This document shows positions 25,817 to 33,951 of a stretch of 64,000 bases of DNA, piece by piece. How positions within the stretch are numbered: position 1 is the stretch's first letter; each line of letters starts with the position of its first letter. Source of the stretch: Mesorhizobium hawassense (lineage in GTDB: Bacteria; Pseudomonadota; Alphaproteobacteria; Rhizobiales; Rhizobiaceae); assembly GCF_003289945.1 (NCBI RefSeq), contig NZ_QMBP01000002.1, positions 1-64,000 on the forward strand. Reading direction: 5' to 3'. The notes beneath the pieces were generated by a model. It was not told the origin of the DNA. It was given only the letters and a program-made list of their open reading frames with translations, and made no database searches. The position numbers were made by a program, and so were the translations under genes.

Positions 25817-27151
25817 TTATGCCGACTTTGGCGTTGAGTGATTGCTGTCGACCAGATGGTAGGCGACCGCTTTCCAGATCATGATCAGAGTGAACGAGAT
25901 CGTCATGCTAATCGGAACAGCCAGTTCGGCGTGGCCTTTGCTTAGGCACCATGTGGATGTGACAAATACCGGCAATGCAGCGATATGGCTGTAGATGATG
26001 GGCTTGTCGACCCCGCGGGCGTAGAGGGCATAGTGAGGCACCATGCCGACCGCATTTGTGATGGCTGCAAGCACGACCCACGGGTATAGGCCAAAAGCGT
26101 TCTGGTAGACTGCCTTGCCTACCCAATGGAGCAAGTATGGCAGCAACGCCCAGCTTACGAAGCCAAACGCGACCGAGATAACCAATGTCTGAAAGAACAT
26201 CCGCCGAACGGTCGCACGGGCAAGATCATATTCCCGCTTGTGGTTATGACTAATCAGCGCTGGGTAGCTGAAGGAGAAGACGCCAGCATCCAAAAAGACC
26301 ATCAGTGTGCTAGCAACCCCGAGGAACAACACATAGGCGCCAACCGTTTCAATCCCACCCAGGCCTTCCATCCAATATCGATCGGCTGTCTGGATACCAC
26401 GCAAGGCAAGGGTCGAAACGAGGAACGCCGCGCTAACCGAGATCCCTTTTCGGACCCAACGCCAATCGATCGGCCTTGACCAACCACCAATCGGAAGTTG
26501 CTTTACTCTCCAAATACCCAGTGCTCCCGCAGCGAGGCCCGCACATACCCAGAGCGCCATAATGACGTTGATATTCCGGCCTTCTGGATATCCGATCATC
26601 AGGGCGACAGCCGCGATAGCCCAGCTGCCCTGGCGGACGAACAACGTCATGCTCGCGGCGACCTGGTCCGACAACACGATCAACAGCCGGGATATTTCCT
26701 GGTTGAAGTGTTCTAGTGCCAGAATAGGAACGAACCAGCAGAGCATGGACACTGACCAGTCCATACGTATTAGGACGAGCACAAAAGTTGGCAGTACAAT
26801 CACGTATAGCAGACCGCATAAAGCCAATTGTCCCTTCAACATGGCTCCCCGCTTGTCTTCAGATACGGTCACAATCTCTCGCGATAGGAAGACATAAAAG
26901 TCCAAACCGACCACATATAGACCGTAAATGATCGTTGCTGTGAAGAGCCCGTAGTACCCCACCGAAGTCGGCTCGACATACCTAGCGAGGAAGAATACAA
27001 ACAGAAACCGGGTCGACAGAGTGCCAAAACGCAAACCAATATTCAGCAGACGGCCCGCCCCTGCAACCAAACGCTCATTTCCCTGCAGCAGGGGCGCCGA
27101 TTGGATTTTCAACGCCCGGCCTCGGCCTGGACTCGCACCCTGGCCATTCAA
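25817..27151 (-). CDS. wzx: Wzx-type lipid-linked oligosaccharide flippase
   Basis: This protein of 444 residues has about twelve hydrophobic segments and the pattern of the polysaccharide biosynthesis (MOP-fold) flippases. Near the N-terminus it has LSTRFLFVFFLARYVEPTSVGYYG in two adjoining stretches. A helix carrying ADRYWMEGL is typical of family members. It should move undecaprenyl-diphosphate-linked repeat units across the inner membrane. ATGA coupling to the initiating transferase upstream and proximity to two Wzy-like proteins support a Wzx/Wzy-dependent pathway. Confidence 0.82.
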   Translation of the reverse strand: MNGQGASPGRGRALKIQSAPLLQGNERLVAGAGRLLNIGLRFGTLSTRFLFVFFLARYVEPTSVGYYGLFTATIIYGLYVVGLDFYVFLSREIVTVSEDKRGAMLKGQLALCGLLYVIVLPTFVLVLIRMDWSVSMLCWFVPILALEHFNQEISRLLIVLSDQVAASMTLFVRQGSWAIAAVALMIGYPEGRNINVIMALWVCAGLAAGALGIWRVKQLPIGGWSRPIDWRWVRKGISVSAAFLVSTLALRGIQTADRYWMEGLGGIETVGAYVLFLGVASTLMVFLDAGVFSFSYPALISHNHKREYDLARATVRRMFFQTLVISVAFGFVSWALLPYLLHWVGKAVYQNAFGLYPWVVLAAITNAVGMVPHYALYARGVDKPIIYSHIAALPVFVTSTWCLSKGHAELAVPISMTISFTLIMIWKAVAYHLVDSNHSTPKSA

Positions 27152-28431
27152 CGGGCGCCAAAGCCGGTGAGGACTGTTCTAATTGTTCGAAAAACGATTA
27201 GCAGGTCCAACCACGGGGAGAAATTCTTGATGTAGTAAAAATCGTAATGAAGTTTTTCCAATACCTCTCCAACATCTGCCACATGACCTTGATTCACTTG
27301 CGCCCATCCAGTAATGCCTGGTCGAACGATATGTCTGTAACTATAAAACGGCAGTTCAGCCTCATACCACCTGGAAAGCACAAGCGCCTCGGGTCGAGGT
27401 CCAATCCAGCTCATCTCTCCCCGCAAGATGTTGATAATTTGCGGTAATTCGTCAATTCTCGACTTTCTCAAGAATCGCCCTAATCGAGTGATACGAGCGT
27501 CACCGTCTTTTGTAATTGCCTGCTCTTTGTCGTCAGCAGCGCGAGCACCTGCTCTCATTGTCCTAAATTTGTAGACCTTATAGACGTTGCCTCTGTAGCC
27601 CATCCGCTCCTGTTTGAATAACGCGGCCCCGCTTGATTCAACTCTGATCAACAGGGCGACTAATAGAAGAACAGGTGAAAAAACAACTAGGACCGCCAAT
27701 GCGGATCCCCAGTCGATCAACTGCTTTACCTTTAGATATGCTTGGTTAGGATTTAGAGAGCCGAGAGTGTTTTCCGAAAGATGCTCGATCTCAACACGAC
27801 CCGTCAGCGACTCGCTCACCTGTTTGATATGATATACCGGTGTCCCTGAAAGCGCGCGATCGGCAATATATCGCTCCCACTCGCCTGAAAGATCGGCCCG
27901 AAGATCGGCCACCACCCCGCTCGCTTGTTTTACAACTTCGTCAGACGAACGAATCCAATGCCAGGCCACCCCGGGTATGTTTCCCAGCCGACTGACGTTC
28001 CCCCCAGGAATTACAGCCAGTCGGCATGGTTCGATCCGTCGCGTCGCGACGCTTAGCGCGAAGTACCAAAACGTCGACTGAAAGAAGCTGGCGGCCGCCT
28101 GGAGCCGGCTGTAGTCAATTCGAAGAAAGAAAAAAGTCAAAAATACGAAGCCGTAGACCAAAGAAAAGGTAGGCAGAACGTATACAGCTGCCGCCACCCC
28201 CGGGAAATTCGCGATCCTGCGGTATAACATGTAGCCAGTGATGTGTGAGAGGATCGCAGCGACAATTGTGATCTGCATATTAGAAGAGTATATCGCACTG
28301 CAGTCAACCAATGCGCGAGCAAGAGCAGGAAGAAGCGCTGAAAACATCAGGCCCCCAGCCAGATGAAAGCGCATTCGCAACAGAAGATGTCTTCGATTTG
28401 ACAGATTTGTGACGCGCACGGCCATATTCAC
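27148..28431 (-). CDS. Initiating polyprenyl-phosphate sugar-1-phosphate transferase
   Basis: The 427-residue protein has several N-terminal membrane segments and a CoA-binding-like middle part. Its C-terminal bacterial sugar transferase domain starts near residue 230: QERMGYRGNVYKVYKFRTM, RLGRFLRKSRIDELPQ, NILRGEMSWIGPRPE, RHIVRPGITGWAQVNQG. These are the WbaP/WcaJ/ExoY signatures. The enzyme loads the first sugar phosphate on undecaprenyl phosphate, starting each repeat unit. It is the first structural gene after the antiterminator and its leader. Which sugar it uses is not evident. Confidence 0.9.
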   Translation of the reverse strand: MNMAVRVTNLSNRRHLLLRMRFHLAGGLMFSALLPALARALVDCSAIYSSNMQITIVAAILSHITGYMLYRRIANFPGVAAAVYVLPTFSLVYGFVFLTFFFLRIDYSRLQAAASFFQSTFWYFALSVATRRIEPCRLAVIPGGNVSRLGNIPGVAWHWIRSSDEVVKQASGVVADLRADLSGEWERYIADRALSGTPVYHIKQVSESLTGRVEIEHLSENTLGSLNPNQAYLKVKQLIDWGSALAVLVVFSPVLLLVALLIRVESSGAALFKQERMGYRGNVYKVYKFRTMRAGARAADDKEQAITKDGDARITRLGRFLRKSRIDELPQIINILRGEMSWIGPRPEALVLSRWYEAELPFYSYRHIVRPGITGWAQVNQGHVADVGEVLEKLHYDFYYIKNFSPWLDLLIVFRTIRTVLTGFGAR

Positions 28432-28659
28432 ATGCTGGAATCAGGCGAATTGCTCTTCGCCCACTTGCTATCGTTACGACCGAACAGGGTCAAATGCGTC
28501 CACGCGGTCGCCGGCGGTGATCTAGCTGATACTGCAGCATTCTTTGTGCCACCATCGCGCCGCGAGCAAAATAGATGCTTTGTGCAAGAAGTTAGTGGCT
28601 CTTATGACTTTTTCTGATCATCGCCAGGATGTGACCGCTATTGACGTGGCAAGACCACG

Positions 28660-28692
28660 GCTACCGCACTTCCGGGTGAAGCCGGAAGTGCG
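28660..28692 (-). promoter_or_regulatory. Hairpin with ops-like motif in the operon leader
   Basis: On the minus strand an 11-bp perfect stem (arms CGCACTTCCGG and CCGGAAGTGCG, loop CTTCAC; plus-strand arms 28,665-28,675 and 28,682-28,692) runs straight into GTAGCCGTGGTCTT. The stem end plus this tail reads GCGGTAGC (28,660-28,667). That is the core of the ops element (GGCGGTAGNNT) recognised by RfaH-type NusG paralogues. No U-tract follows on either strand, so it is not a normal terminator. It lies 73 bases after the antiterminator gene and about 230 bases before the sugar transferase. Confidence 0.5.
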
Positions 28693-28739
28693 CATATCCA
28701 ACAAAGGGGATTGATCAACCGAGTAACAACCCGCTTTGA

Positions 28740-29306
28740 TCAGGCAATTGTGACAAGGCCACTGGATTCCAGATCAATAGGAATTTCGCCGTTCATGATG
28801 GCGACCAAAACCCTGGCCCGCCCCGTAGAATCTAGCCGATCAAGACGACCGACCAATTCAGCGAAAGGCCCCGATAGAATTCGGACCGAAGATCCCAGCT
28901 TGAGTCTACTGCTGAAATCAAGCAGGCCATCTTTGCCAGTCAATGCAATGAACCGCTCGACCAAACCAAAAGGGACCGGCGAGGGTCTATCCCCTTGCAT
29001 GATCAAAGAGCGAACGCCGATAGTACCGTTGACTGAGCGCCAGCGCTGCTGAGTAACGTCCAGGGTTACAAACATATACCCAGGAAAGTATGCTGCTAAC
29101 CGCGTGGAGAGCTGTCTCGCGTGACGAACAGTCTTCTCCGCACGCGGAACGAATGAAACAAATCCCTGCCTATACAGATGCTGCTCAACTAAGGTCTCCT
29201 TGCCGAGAAATACACTGGCCACATACCAGCGGTCTCCAACGCCGTTTACGTGGAGTTTTTGCGATACATTTTCACAGGTGCCAGATCGTCCCGAGCGAGT
29301 CAACAT
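28740..29306 (-). CDS. NusG-paralogue transcription antiterminator (RfaH/LoaP/UpxY-like)
   Basis: The protein has 188 residues. The NGN domain is clear: RWYVASVFLGKETLVEQHLYR, GFVSFVPRAEKTVRHAR, AAYFPGYMFVTLD, TIGVRSLIMQGDRPSPVP. A KOW-like C-terminal domain follows (GSSVRILSGPFAELVGRLDRL). A housekeeping NusG would sit with secE and ribosomal genes; this copy heads a polysaccharide operon. That is the context of specialised NusG paralogues which suppress termination across long gene runs. The start is ATG 29,306, with TTG 29,303 also possible; the ribosome site is weak. It is likely needed for transcription through the roughly 18-kb run downstream. Confidence 0.85.
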   Translation of the reverse strand: MLTRSGRSGTCENVSQKLHVNGVGDRWYVASVFLGKETLVEQHLYRQGFVSFVPRAEKTVRHARQLSTRLAAYFPGYMFVTLDVTQQRWRSVNGTIGVRSLIMQGDRPSPVPFGLVERFIALTGKDGLLDFSSRLKLGSSVRILSGPFAELVGRLDRLDSTGRARVLVAIMNGEIPIDLESSGLVTIA

Positions 29307-30106
29307 CCTGCTTTCATCTTTATGCTGTACAACAGACGGAAAATCGACGCCGCTCCAGACAAACTGGCAAGTGACTATTCAACTTAGGTCCGACAATTGT
29401 ATATGTAGGTACGAATTGGTTCATTGATCATTGGCCACTAGTAAGGTATTGCTACTGCTGCGTTCCGTTACTTTTGTTTATTGTCGGCAGAATCGATACG
29501 CTCTGACAATGCGGCCCCTTTATCGTCATTGTTTGTTTCCATCTGAAGGATTCTTTGAGGTGAGCCGGAGAAGTCGCCAGCAACGTATGCGTTGGGGAGC
29601 CATATAATGCTCGTGAGCTAGAATCAAGGGTTGTATTGATGCCTTTTTTGGTACAATTGGTTAAAACATATCGACATGACCTCCGGTCACGCGGTAGGGT
29701 GACGAACGGTCAACCCACGCCTTGCCCAGTGATTGCTATTTCACTATTGTTGAAGGTGCGACTTAATGTCAGATTCGCTCGACGAGCTTGAGGGGCATCT
29801 GCCTTGACGTTGGCGGAAAACTAGTAAGGTTCCTTCTCTTCAGCGCCTTTTGAAGTTTTTACATGTATTGGCACAATCGTCCAATATTGTCGGCGTGGTA
29901 TTGAGTCCTATTTTGGCAATCCTCTTTGTTTCTTTGACTCGGACATTATTTCGTGGTTAATATTGCTATTGGGGGCATGCGTAACAGTTGCACGCCTATT
30001 GGAAGTTTTTATCGCCTGATAGCTGCCGACTATACGACGAATTGCTTTTGAATGCGCGGTGAAATAGCTCAACTTTTTTCGTAAAGATTCGGGGGGAAGG
30101 TTCTGC
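29307..30106. promoter_or_regulatory. AT-rich divergent promoter region between antiterminator and glmS
   Basis: These 800 bases hold no supported gene. Their composition is more AT-rich than glmS. They should contain the promoter of the polysaccharide operon (leftward) and of glmS (rightward, with GGGGGAAGG just before its ATG). A small plus-strand dyad, GTCAC at 29,686-29,690 and GTGAC at 29,699-29,703, encloses GCGGTAGG. I cannot define sigma-factor sites with confidence. Confidence 0.45.
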
Positions 30107-31930
30107 ATGTGCGGTATCGTTGGAATCGTTGGCCGAAGCCAAGTCGCGCCGCTCATCGTCGATGCGCTGAAGCGGCTTGAATATCGCGGCTACGACTCGG
30201 CGGGTGTCGCCACCATCGAGAACGGCGAACTCGGCCGCCGCCGCGCCGAAGGCAAGCTGGTCAACCTCGAACGCCGGCTGAAGGACGAGCCGCTCGACGG
30301 CACGATCGGCATCGGCCACACGCGCTGGGCCACGCATGGCGTGCCCAACGAGACCAACGCGCACCCGCATTTTTCCAACGGCGTCGCCATCGTCCACAAC
30401 GGCATCATCGAGAATTTCGCCGAGTTGCGCGACGAACTCACCCGCGACGGCTACATCTTCTCCTCACAGACCGATACCGAGGTCGTCGCGCATCTGGTGG
30501 CGCGCGAGCTCGCCAAGGGGCTGAAGCCGGTCGAAGCCGCGCATGCGGCGCTGAAGCGGCTTTCGGGAGCCTTCGCGCTGGCGATCATGTTCAAGGGCGA
30601 CGAAGACCTGATCGTCGGCGCCCGCAACGGTCCGCCTCTGGCTGTCGGCCACGGCGAGGGCGAGATGTTCCTGGGCTCGGACGCGATCGCGCTCGCGCCC
30701 TTCACCAACTCGATCACCTATCTCGAGGACGGCGACTGGGCGGTGGTGCGCCGCGAAAGCGTGACCATCTACGACATCGACGGCAAGAAGGTCAGCCGCG
30801 GGCGCCAGCAGTCGCTTTCGACCAGTTTCATGGTCGACAAGGGCAACCGCCGGCATTTCATGGAAAAGGAAATCCATGAGCAGCCGGAGGTGATCTCGCA
30901 CACACTGGCGCATTACGTCGATTTCGTCTCCGGTATGTCGAAACCGCTCGACCTGCCGTTCGACTTCGCCAAGATCGGCCGGCTGGCGCTTTCGGCCTGC
31001 GGTACCGCCTATCTCGCCGGGCTGATCTCGAAATACTGGTTCGAGCGCTATGCGCGGCTGCCGGTCGATATCGATGTCGCCTCGGAATTCCGCTATCGCG
31101 AGATGCCGCTTTCGGCGGACGATGCGGCGTTCTTCATCTCGCAGTCGGGCGAGACCGCCGATACGCTGGCTTCGCTGCGCTATTGCCGCAAGGCCGGCAT
31201 GAAGATCGGCGCTGTCGTCAATGTGCGTGAATCGACCATGGCGCGCGAATCCGATGTCGTGCTGCCGACGCTTGCCGGGCCGGAGATCGGCGTCGCCTCG
31301 ACCAAGGCTTTCACCTGCCAGCTTTCGGTGCTGGCGGCACTTGCGGTGCGCGCCGGCGTGGCGCGCGGCACCATCTCGCGCGATCAGGAAAAACAGCTGG
31401 TGCGCGAGCTTTCGGAGGCGCCGCGCTTCGCCACGCAGGTGCTGAAGCTCGACGAGCAGATCGAGCGCATCTCGCGCGAGCTCTCGCGCTACAAGGACGT
31501 GCTCTATCTCGGCCGCGACACCAATTTTCCGCTGGCCATGGAAGGCGCGCTGAAGCTCAAGGAGATCTCCTACATCCACGCCGAGGGCTATGCCGGCGGC
31601 GAGCTGAAGCATGGGCCGATCGCGCTGATCGACGAGAACATGCCGGTGATCGTGATTGCGCCCTATGACCGCATCTTCGAAAAGACGGTGTCGAACATGC
31701 AGGAAGTGGCGGCGCGCGGCGGCAAGATCATCCTGATCACCGATGCCAAGGGCGCTGCGCAGGCAGGCATCAAGACCATGGAGACGATCATCCTGCCCGA
31801 GGTGCCGGAAATCATCTCGCCGATCATCTACGCACTGCCGATCCAGATGCTGGCCTATTTCACTGCGGTGTTCATGGGCGCCGACGTCGATCAACCCCGC
31901 AACCTGGCGAAATCGGTGACGGTCGAATAG
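30107..31930 (+). CDS. glmS: Glutamine-fructose-6-phosphate aminotransferase (isomerizing)
   Basis: The 607-residue length is typical. The N-terminal glutaminase domain starts MCGIVGIVG with the catalytic Cys2, and has RLEYRGYDSAGVA, GHTRWATHG and HNGIIENFAELR. Two SIS domains follow (LSACGTAYLAGL, SQSGETADTLASLR, GRDTNFPLAMEGALKLKEIS) and the end reads DQPRNLAKSVTVE. The enzyme makes glucosamine-6-phosphate, the entry to UDP-GlcNAc. UDP-GlcNAc is the precursor of peptidoglycan, lipid A and both acidic-locus sugars here (FucNAc and Pse). Codon use is strongly GC-biased, unlike the pse and wzx genes, so it looks like core genome. Whether it is the only copy cannot be seen. Confidence 0.96.
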   Translation: MCGIVGIVGRSQVAPLIVDALKRLEYRGYDSAGVATIENGELGRRRAEGKLVNLERRLKDEPLDGTIGIGHTRWATHGVPNETNAHPHFSNGVAIVHNGIIENFAELRDELTRDGYIFSSQTDTEVVAHLVARELAKGLKPVEAAHAALKRLSGAFALAIMFKGDEDLIVGARNGPPLAVGHGEGEMFLGSDAIALAPFTNSITYLEDGDWAVVRRESVTIYDIDGKKVSRGRQQSLSTSFMVDKGNRRHFMEKEIHEQPEVISHTLAHYVDFVSGMSKPLDLPFDFAKIGRLALSACGTAYLAGLISKYWFERYARLPVDIDVASEFRYREMPLSADDAAFFISQSGETADTLASLRYCRKAGMKIGAVVNVRESTMARESDVVLPTLAGPEIGVASTKAFTCQLSVLAALAVRAGVARGTISRDQEKQLVRELSEAPRFATQVLKLDEQIERISRELSRYKDVLYLGRDTNFPLAMEGALKLKEISYIHAEGYAGGELKHGPIALIDENMPVIVIAPYDRIFEKTVSNMQEVAARGGKIILITDAKGAAQAGIKTMETIILPEVPEIISPIIYALPIQMLAYFTAVFMGADVDQPRNLAKSVTVE

Positions 31931-32056
31931 ATTCATTCACCCAGCGTTCACTGCGATACAATCGTGGCTATGAATGTGGCCCCTGCGAATGTGGCCCCTG
32001 CCCCACACCGGATCCGGCTCAAAGCGGCGGTCACGTCACACCTTTGCAGGAGCAGA

Positions 32057-32183
32057 ATGAAATTTCATACGGCCGCCGGACAGGTTGTTTTTGTGGTCGC
32101 GCTGGTTGTCGTCCTTGTACTCGCGCTGTTGCCCCTGGCTCGCCCAAAGGATTTTGGCCTGGACGTCGGCTTCACTACGACTA
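32057..32183 (+). pseudogene. Truncated small membrane protein
   Basis: ATG 32,057 follows AGGAG and opens a frame with one strong hydrophobic segment (VVFVVALVVVLVLALLPLA) and then RPKDFGLDVGF. The reading continues into the end of the IS5-like element at about 32,184, so the gene appears cut. The N-terminal pattern recalls VanZ-like membrane proteins, but too little is left for a firm call. Confidence 0.4.
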
Positions 32184-32266
32184 GGGTCAGGCCCATTAAT
32201 TTGTTGAGTTGAAGGCTGGCAGGTGATTCAAGGTGGCAGGAGGATGCTGCCTTGCGTGATTTGCTG

Positions 32267-32413
32267 ATGTTGACGCCGCAGCAGATGCGCCGGATCGAGC
32301 TCTATTTTCCTTTGTCGCATGGTGTTCCGCGAGTCGATGACCGCCGGGTGCTGAGCGGCATCCTTTTCGTGATCCGCAATGGCCTTCGCTGGCGGGACGA
32401 CGCCAGTCTTTGA
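32267..32413 (+). pseudogene. IS5-family transposase, N-terminal fragment
   Basis: A 48-residue frame gives MLTPQQMRRIELYFPLSHG, then VPRVDDRRVLSGILFVIRNG and LRWRD, the standard N-terminus of IS427-group transposases. It stops soon after RWRDD where the sequence switches to the opposite-strand transposase piece. Confidence 0.75.
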
Positions 32414-32945
32414 GGCGTGCTAATATGTTCTCGATCCTCTGGCGCTGTCGGTATAGCGGCAGGATCGTAGCTATGCTGAACACGATGCTTGGCATGGGTG
32501 GGATGCGGGGCGTGATGCCGCGTTCGACGAGCGCCTGGCGGAAGGCTGCGGAACTGTAGGCCCGATCGGCGAGCAGGGCTTTGGTAGCAGGCAAGTCCTC
32601 GATCGCTGCGGCAGCGGTCTTGTGATCATTGGCCTGCCCTTCGCTCAGATGCAGTAGCCGCGGGCGCCCCTTGTCGCAGACCACTTGCAGCCTGGTGGTC
32701 AGCCCGCCACGGCTGCGTCCGATACATCGGGGTAGAGCCCCCTTTTTAAGCAGGCTGGCGGCGGTGCGATGCGCTTTGAGATGGGTGGCATCGATCATCA
32801 GATTGTCCGTTTCGCCCCCCTGGGCGGCCAGTTCTGCCAGAATGCGGTTGAATACACCCAGTCGGCTCCAGCGGATGAAGCGGTTGTAGATGGTCTTGTG
32901 CGGACCGTGGTCGGCTGGGGCGGTATGCGCCAGCGCTCGGCCTCC
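32402..32945 (-). pseudogene. IS5-family transposase, central and C-terminal fragment
   Basis: The minus strand encodes GPHKTIYNRFIRWSRLGVFN, LAAQGGETDNLMIDATHLKA (first catalytic Asp), HRTAASLLKKGALPRCIGR, LLADRAYSSAAFRQALVERG (second Asp region) and RQRQRIENILARLKDWRR (Glu region). Upstream of GPHKT the frame is broken. After KDWRR the frame reads through the reverse complement of the N-terminal piece, giving a meaningless tail to 32,196. Confidence 0.75.
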
Positions 32946-33489
32946 CGCGGCATGCGCTGCATTGATGGCCCGACCGGTCAGGGAATCCGGTACCGAGATG
33001 GACCGGCGGTCTCTGATTCATCCGAATGCCCGAGCTCAATTAAGCAGCGCCGCTAATTGCGTGAGGGCGCAAATACGACGCGTCCAACGGCTCGGCATAT
33101 GGGGGAAGCCCCGTTGATTGCGAATGCTCGCAAATGGCGCGACACAACCTCAGGAGTTCATTGCCGAGTTCCGCTGAAGGATGCTGTCGCCGCTCGACGA
33201 CGTCCTAGGGTGTCTCAAGGGTTCGAGACCCTCGAAGCCGAGCACGAAAAGGAATGACGATGAAACGCCGCCGACGAGGCGGTCGACGGCAAAAATTCAG
33301 CCGGTAGTGGTCCCGCACGGGCATGGCAATCCGTCGTCGACGGCCGATTTCGAGGAGAAACGGCGTAGCGATCAAGCTGTACGCGACTGGATTTGTCGAG
33401 GAAGGCGTGAGCAGTGACGATGAATATTCACCGCACTCTTCTATTGGCGAGGGCCCGCGTGGCTTGCGGCCTTGTGCGGTCAGCCCTGC

Positions 33490-33795
33490 AGGCTGATGGG
33501 GTGGCGCCCAGGCATAGTGCGCCACGCCCATCACGGATCGGGCGGCAGATCGCAGTGCGACATTGACCTTCAGAAAGTCAATGCCGGTCAACGCCACGTT
33601 GTTGGTGTAACTGGTCAGCACGTTGATCGCGACGTTCGCGAAACCCATGCCGATCACGATAGCGTCCGCCTCAGCAGACAGGCTAAGCGTCACCGTGGGT
33701 GACGCAGTCTGGCTCTGATTCACTGCATCGCGCGTCGCATTCAGGCGCAAATTTCCGTAGTCATCGTAATCATGTTTCTCTAATTTGACTTTGTC
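33490..33795 (-). pseudogene. Fragment of an alanine/serine/asparagine-rich repetitive protein
   Basis: The minus strand reads HDYDDYGNLRLNATRDAVNQ, SQTASPTVTLSLSAEADAIV, IGMGFANVAINVLTSY and TNNVALTGIDFLKVNVALRS without a stop. The bias toward small polar residues and the dense N and T content fit part of a large surface or repetitive protein. No start, ribosome site or downstream domain is evident, and the frame degrades beyond about 33,490. I do not recognise the family. The rest of 33,051-33,951 holds no supported gene. Confidence 0.25.
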
Positions 33796-33951
33796 GAGAA
33801 GGCGACTTTGGCTCGTTCGGATTGTCTATCTGACCCGCTTCTTGCGGATAATGAAATATGTAAGACTACTTCAGGACATATTTTTACTATCACTTTAATA
33901 TGTCCAAGGTGTGAAAACACATATAATATGGTTTCAACTCGGAGAACATCA

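Larger units (their letters stand above)
32184..33050. mobile_element. Rearranged IS5-family (IS427-type) element
   Basis: The left boundary is probably near ctag/GGGTCAGGCCCATTAA at 32,181-32,200, where the small membrane gene is cut. Transposase coding is present in two opposite pieces: the N-terminal part on the plus strand (32,267-32,413) and the middle to near-C-terminal part on the minus strand (about 32,402-32,945). The two meet head-on near 32,402, so the element has undergone an internal inversion or is a fusion of two copies. The right boundary near 33,050 is uncertain. It cannot be autonomous. Confidence 0.65.

Noticed and set aside
28665..28692. Rho-independent terminator after the NusG-paralogue gene
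   Set aside because: The hairpin is strong, but neither strand has a T-tract after it, so an intrinsic terminator is unlikely.
30464..31936. 490-residue minus-strand frame opposite glmS
   Set aside because: It is the mirror of a GC-rich gene, rich in His, Arg and Asp with no domain; glmS on the other strand is certain.
33205..33490. Second half of the 181-residue minus-strand frame
   Set aside because: Arg/Pro-rich low-complexity continuation without any domain; only the first part looks protein-like.
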